DNA of 64,000 bases from Desulforamulus ruminis DSM 2154. Lineage in GTDB: Bacteria; Bacillota; Desulfotomaculia; Desulfotomaculales; Desulfotomaculaceae. The translations under genes were made by a program, and so were the position numbers. The DNA is taken from positions 2,046,001-2,110,000 of the forward strand of contig NC_015589.1 in assembly GCF_000215085.1 (NCBI RefSeq). Reading direction: 5' to 3'. The first letter of the stretch is position 1, and every line of letters starts with the position of its first letter. Below are positions 59,889-64,000 of this stretch, piece by piece. A model generated the notes under the pieces. It did not search any database and was not told the origin of the DNA. It was given only the letters and a program-made list of their open reading frames with translations.

Positions 59889-59922
59889 GCAGCTATCAGA
59901 GTGCTGCTTTTCTGATAGCTGC
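59889..59922 (-). terminator. Terminator of the AlkP-superfamily gene
   Basis: GCAGCTATCAG (59889-59899) pairs with CTGATAGCTGC (59912-59922), with TTTTTAAT behind it on the minus strand. An overlapping alternative stem AAAAGCAGC/GCTGCTTTT also exists. Nothing else is seen in 59628-59937. Confidence 0.75.
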
Positions 59923-59937
59923 GCATTTAACCATTTA

Positions 59938-61986
59938 TCAGATTTCTTCTGAGAAAATCTGATAAATTGGAGCTCCTTCGCATTGCGCAGGGTAACGCAA
60001 ACCGAGTAATGCCGAGACTGAGGGGGCAACGTCAACTTGGCGGATGATACGATCCGTTTTAAAGCCAGGTTTAATACCAGGGCCTGCAGCCACAAAGATG
60101 GGCGAAACGGATGTTTCAAAATAGCCTTCGGAAGTTGAAATGCTATCGCCATGCAGGCGGTTATGCCCTTCTTCAATGGAGAAGAAAATATCGCCGCATT
60201 CCGGTCCATGCGTACCAATTAGCACGGCATCTTTATTTCTAAGGCAGATGCCCACAACCCGTCTGCCGGTTCTGGCATCTCTGTAATTGTACAAATCGTT
60301 GATAATTTGTTCTTCCAATTCATACTTATCTTTGGGATCCACAATACCGTATTTGTCACGGCCTTTGAGATTGATATAAATATAGTTGCTGCGGATCTGA
60401 ACAGCTCTTGTTTTCTCCCAATCCACTTCTCTTAGGGTATTGCCGTTTTCATCTTTCTTCAGAACGGTATAGCCCAGTTCTTCCATGACCTTTGTATTGA
60501 GGCCGCCATATTCTCCTAAAATAGGAGGTACGTTTTCCCCGACAATGAGGCCGTGGTCACTTACCAGCAGAACGGTCCAGCCTTCATCCAACAGATGCAG
60601 GAATTCACCAATATAATCATCGGTCTGCACATAGAACTTTTCAATAAACCCTTGATAGGTTATCTCGTCGGTGTGATCCCAGTCGGGCAGTGTCTTGGCT
60701 AAGTGCCATAACTGGTGGCCGGCGCAGTCAATATTGTGCAGGTGTGAGAATATCACTTCATATCCTTTTTCTTTGATGCAGTAATTCAGGCAATCCGCCT
60801 GCCATTTGTTGTACTGCACCCAAGAGGGTTCAAAAATTTCGCGGACTAATTCGGCATCTTCCCCGCCGATTAAGCTAACAGGCGGAACCTCGCCAACATT
60901 GGCAACGATTTCTTTATAGAGAGATTTGGGATGCCATAATTGGTCATTGGAAATATCCAAAGCGTTGCTGATCCAAAGACGAACGCTATTGCCTGCGGGA
61001 TCCAATTCTAAAATCTTCATGGAACGGCAAGCCGGCTTGGTAACTTCTTTTTTGGTAACATCATCAATGATGCCGGATACCATTTTCCCTTTTTCTAAAA
61101 CAACAATGGGTTTTTCTGCTTTCTTATTCTTATAAACAGCCACCCGGTCATATTCGCCGGCTTCGTTTTTAAGAATTAAAGCAGGACGTCTCATAACCCC
61201 GCCGGAGGTCAGGATGGTAAATTCCTTGGCTCCTTCCGGAGCATTGGCCCAACCGGTAGCCTCTTTAAGGGGAGAGTTAACGATATCATAAGCAACCTTA
61301 CTGCCAATGACCACTTCGGTATCTTCATCGTCCATCACATAGGTGCGGATTTCGCCGCCTTGACGGGCGGTATCGCCCCACCAGAGTTCCATCATTTCAT
61401 CATCAACATCATTGTCCAAGGTGTCTTCCAGATCGGAGATAATGCAGCCAACACCTGCGGGTTTATCTACCCTGGGGGCATAACGCACGCCTTTAATATC
61501 CGGGTTGGCCACGATCACTTTTTCCCAGTCAAGCTGTGCAACACCCATATTGACAGAACCGGGCTGGGTGCCATCCACAACACTCAGATTCTCGCTGTGA
61601 GAGGTCGGAGGCCAAGAACTCCCGGGCCAGTGCCAAACCATCGTCTTCATACCGGCTTCCGAGGTGATGTTCCATACTTGTTCTGCGGTGCAGTTACGGG
61701 AATCCATATTATAAACAACTGCGTCCAGGCTTTCCGGAGACTGTCTCCAATAACAAGTGATGCCGTGGGTTCCCGGGTAAGCACCTGTAGCAAGTGTTGT
61801 CCAACAAGGAGGTGTAATGGTTGGAATGGCACCGAGCAGAGTTAAATCTTCTCTGGCGGCTCCACGGTCGATTAATTTCTGTAGGTTGGGCATTTTCCCT
61901 TGGGCTAAATATTTGCGGCTGATTCTGGGGTCCATGCCATCGACGCCCAATACCAACAACTTATTGGTAAGCGGTTTTCTCTTCAT
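59938..61986 (-). CDS. Alkaline-phosphatase-superfamily phosphodiesterase/hydrolase
   Basis: 682 residues, no signal peptide. Metal and nucleophile motifs of the type I phosphodiesterase group are visible: LVLGVDGMDPRI, TPPCWTTLATGAYPGTHGIT (Thr nucleophile), LHNIDCAGHQLWH, LLVSDHGLIVG and THGPECGDIF. Substrates in this family include nucleotides, glycerophosphodiesters and phosphonates; which applies here cannot be read. Being next to a choline locus, a choline-releasing activity is conceivable but unproven. ATG at 61986 with AAAGGAG 9 bases upstream. Confidence 0.82.
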   Translation of the reverse strand: MKRKPLTNKLLVLGVDGMDPRISRKYLAQGKMPNLQKLIDRGAAREDLTLLGAIPTITPPCWTTLATGAYPGTHGITCYWRQSPESLDAVVYNMDSRNCTAEQVWNITSEAGMKTMVWHWPGSSWPPTSHSENLSVVDGTQPGSVNMGVAQLDWEKVIVANPDIKGVRYAPRVDKPAGVGCIISDLEDTLDNDVDDEMMELWWGDTARQGGEIRTYVMDDEDTEVVIGSKVAYDIVNSPLKEATGWANAPEGAKEFTILTSGGVMRRPALILKNEAGEYDRVAVYKNKKAEKPIVVLEKGKMVSGIIDDVTKKEVTKPACRSMKILELDPAGNSVRLWISNALDISNDQLWHPKSLYKEIVANVGEVPPVSLIGGEDAELVREIFEPSWVQYNKWQADCLNYCIKEKGYEVIFSHLHNIDCAGHQLWHLAKTLPDWDHTDEITYQGFIEKFYVQTDDYIGEFLHLLDEGWTVLLVSDHGLIVGENVPPILGEYGGLNTKVMEELGYTVLKKDENGNTLREVDWEKTRAVQIRSNYIYINLKGRDKYGIVDPKDKYELEEQIINDLYNYRDARTGRRVVGICLRNKDAVLIGTHGPECGDIFFSIEEGHNRLHGDSISTSEGYFETSVSPIFVAAGPGIKPGFKTDRIIRQVDVAPSVSALLGLRYPAQCEGAPIYQIFSEEI

Positions 61987-62207
61987 GGGATTTATCTCCT
62001 TTCTTTTTAACATCTATCATGGGATTTTTTTAAAACTCTTATGCTTATTGTGTAAGTTCTTACCTTCACTAACTATATTCATTATAGGAATTTTTTCGTT
62101 TCCTGTACAATACTCGCTAATTATACCTGGTATAAGTGCAGCATATATGAAACCTAAGGTTCAAACCGAATTTTTCCAGGGAACCAATTGGTTGTCAAGT
62201 AATGCCA

Positions 62208-62241
62208 AAAACCCGCCAAATTTTTACCATTGGCGGGTTTT
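62208..62241. terminator. Bidirectional terminator
   Basis: AAAACCCGCCAA (62208-62219) pairs with TTGGCGGGTTTT (62230-62241), T-run following on the plus side, A/T on the other. It ends the minus-strand gene 62312-62806. The rest of 61987-62311 is empty. Confidence 0.8.
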
Positions 62242-62311
62242 TTTCTCATTTTTTCTTCATATCAAGTACAAAGTACTCACCGGTCTTACACTCTATTTTG
62301 AACCGATGAAA

Positions 62312-62806
62312 TTAAGTTTTTGATTCTTTAAGTCTTCTATAAAAAATAGCCATCATACAAACAGCGAAAGTAAAAAGACTAAAAATCATTCTTTCCTGCC
62401 AGCGAACTTCTTTTGCTTTAACCTCAATAGAGACATCCCCAGGCTCATTCGGTTTTAGCGTGAGTATGTAGACATGTACAGGATCAGTGACTGCCGTGTG
62501 GAATTCTTGTTTATCGTTAATTTTGAAAGCAGCCTTTTCGATTCGGTAATATCCATAAATCCTACTTCGGCTATAGACAATAAAGCCGTATTCCCCCTGC
62601 CCTTTTAAAACCGTAATCAATGAAGATGGCTGCTCCTCCGTTTTTACGATGGTGGCGTTACTCATTCCGTTCTCAAGAGCAAGCTTTAAGGAATGGTTTT
62701 GAATATTACTCTTTTTGACTGTGTAAACAGCATAGTCATCAATAACAAACAAAATCATCAAGGCCAATATGAAAAATCCACATAAGTTTACAACGAACTT
62801 TTTCAT
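62312..62806 (-). CDS. Uncharacterised membrane-anchored protein
   Basis: 164 residues: an N-terminal hydrophobic helix (about 6-24), an extracytoplasmic middle of about 110 residues (YGFIVYSRSRIYGYYRIEKA), a C-terminal helix (about 140-157) and a short basic tail. No family recognised. It follows the stalk-domain protein gene on the same strand and may be its partner. Confidence 0.6.
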   Translation of the reverse strand: MKKFVVNLCGFFILALMILFVIDDYAVYTVKKSNIQNHSLKLALENGMSNATIVKTEEQPSSLITVLKGQGEYGFIVYSRSRIYGYYRIEKAAFKINDKQEFHTAVTDPVHVYILTLKPNEPGDVSIEVKAKEVRWQERMIFSLFTFAVCMMAIFYRRLKESKT

Positions 62807-62923
62807 TTCTATCTGCTTATCTCTTCATATCCCCTACTCTGAAACGCTCCCAAAATACAGTGGTTCTTGGTGAACCAAAAGGGATATAAATTCTCTCCTG
62901 TTTATCGGTTTTAGCGTCACCTT

Positions 62924-64000
62924 TTAATACAAATCTTTTTCACTTAAGATATTGGAAGGTTCAATGACAACATTTACATTTTGAATTCCCGGCTTACCCA
63001 CCATGAGAATATCCCCTTGACTTTTTTCCGGAACAAAGCCTTTAGAGGAGTAATAACCGGAGAAAAGCAGCGGAGGAGCCGGTCCCGCCCATAGCTCATA
63101 TTGGCTGAGAATCCTGGCATAACGGGTTGCATAAAACTTCAAGTTATATCCCTTATCCGCTATGACCGGCATGCTATAGCTAATTTCCGTTTGCTCTGTG
63201 GGAACCGTTATGGCTTCCAGTATTTCCCCACTGCCGCTTATTTCCTCAGCCAGAATATAAATGGTTCTGATTTGTCCGGGATATTCATTCGTTAGATAAT
63301 TTATCGTCAGTTTACCACTTAATTGCGCCGTCTTAAAAATATAAATATTAAAATCATCATAATTAACCCGATAATCATTCATGGTGGTGGTATAAATTTT
63401 GTAATGTTCCAGTGGCTTCTCGCTTTCTTCAAAAAGGGAGCCATTGTAATAACCATATTGATCATCAAGCTCATATCCCAGGAATTGGAACGGCGTTATC
63501 GTGGTTGTATAGTCACAATAATTCTTATTTTCCGGGATATAAAAAGAAATTTCCGAGACCTTTTCCGGGCTTCCTTTATAACCATAGTCATATTTTATTA
63601 TCTTCCCATTTAAGCCGGCTTTAGGAGCCACATCCCCTTGGGGAAGCAAAATTTTTCCCTTTACTTGAAAGTACTCTTGCTCTCCATAATCCCTCCAGAA
63701 GTATAAGTCGGGTATTGTTTGTAAGTCGCAAATTTTGACCAGGGTATAACCCCCAATATTGTAGCCATTGACCTCAATCCCATCGATAAATACTTTAATA
63801 TCACTATATAAAATATTTCCCCTGCTCTTAACAAAGTGAGTGGTTCCGGTTCTTTGCCGGTCGGAAAAGGTGAGGCTGGTTGTTCTGCTTTTCTGATCCC
63901 AGGTCATTTCATAGCCATAGTATTGCAGGTCTTCCACACAAATGCACAATTCATCGTTTACTTCATATACGGGAATGGTCCTTCGTTCGTAATCTTTTAA
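62924..64000 (-). CDS. Exported protein with copper-amine-oxidase-N-like stalk domain (5' end cut)
   Basis: The frame is open to the right edge; about 358 residues are seen. The first part (RRTIPVYEVNDELCICVEDL, YYGYEMTWDQKSRTTSLTFS) is a copper-amine-oxidase N-terminal-like stalk repeat, common in surface proteins of Clostridia. The rest is beta-rich (TINYLTNEYPGQIRTIYILA, VIADKGYNLKFYATRYARI) without a known catalytic motif. An internal ATG at 63949 is not the true start because coding sequence continues upstream of it. Confidence 0.75.
   Translation of the reverse strand, partial: LKDYERRTIPVYEVNDELCICVEDLQYYGYEMTWDQKSRTTSLTFSDRQRTGTTHFVKSRGNILYSDIKVFIDGIEVNGYNIGGYTLVKICDLQTIPDLYFWRDYGEQEYFQVKGKILLPQGDVAPKAGLNGKIIKYDYGYKGSPEKVSEISFYIPENKNYCDYTTTITPFQFLGYELDDQYGYYNGSLFEESEKPLEHYKIYTTTMNDYRVNYDDFNIYIFKTAQLSGKLTINYLTNEYPGQIRTIYILAEEISGSGEILEAITVPTEQTEISYSMPVIADKGYNLKFYATRYARILSQYELWAGPAPPLLFSGYYSSKGFVPEKSQGDILMVGKPGIQNVNVVIEPSNILSEKDLY

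Noticed and set aside
1-64000. CRISPR arrays, tRNA and rRNA genes
   Set aside because: No regularly spaced repeats and no cloverleaf or rRNA-like stretches were found by reading; a tRNA scan would be decisive.

Overview
The window looks like a Clostridia-class Firmicute, most likely a Peptococcaceae relative (Desulfotomaculum, Desulfosporosinus or Desulfitobacterium type). This rests on gene types: DUF4317, DUF2680, double-MerR regulators, a type I CutC, AGGAGG ribosome sites with many TTG/GTG starts, and moderate GC. No rRNA, tRNA or CRISPR array was seen.

Layout. 1-9 kb: a FapA-family gene cut by the left edge, then a helix-turn-helix/PBP regulator divergent from a molybdate/tungstate ABC operon (modABC plus a DUF4213/DUF364 protein), a paired SMR exporter and a WecA/TagO-type glycosyltransferase. 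Two XerCD dif-like sites flank the glycosyltransferase, and gene direction switches there from mostly plus (2.5-8.6 kb) to mostly minus (9.2-64 kb). This suggests the chromosome terminus.

9-35 kb: a two-component system, a decayed poly-gamma-glutamate locus below a c-di-GMP-like riboswitch, a five-repeat NlpC/P60 protein, and a TetR/rifampin phosphotransferase/MFS group with a second dead rph fragment about 4 kb away. There are also assorted metabolic and membrane genes, including very small ones. 33.4-35.4 kb holds a PocR-domain histidine kinase and an AraC-type response regulator that probably control the next locus.

35.6-39.1 kb: a decayed mobile segment bounded by inverted repeats (truncated Mob relaxase, broken sigma-like gene, MerR-controlled ABC exporter). 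It separates the regulators from the metabolosome operon.

39.2-56.3 kb (minus strand, transcribed right to left): a complete glycyl-radical bacterial microcompartment for choline. It encodes choline TMA-lyase CutC and activase CutD, two aldehyde dehydrogenase paralogs (one with Ser for the catalytic Cys), alcohol dehydrogenase, PduL, seven BMC-domain shell proteins, a pentamer, a PduS-like flavo-iron-sulfur protein, EutJ/P/Q/T-like accessories and a LicB-like permease. A LicA-like choline kinase diverges from its promoter end. Together these import choline, cleave it to trimethylamine and acetaldehyde inside the shell, and disproportionate acetaldehyde to ethanol and acetyl phosphate, while the kinase may divert some choline to phosphocholine.

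57.7-64 kb: a third dif-like half site, a thioredoxin/thioredoxin reductase pair, an alkaline-phosphatase-superfamily hydrolase, and uncharacterised exported proteins running off the right edge.
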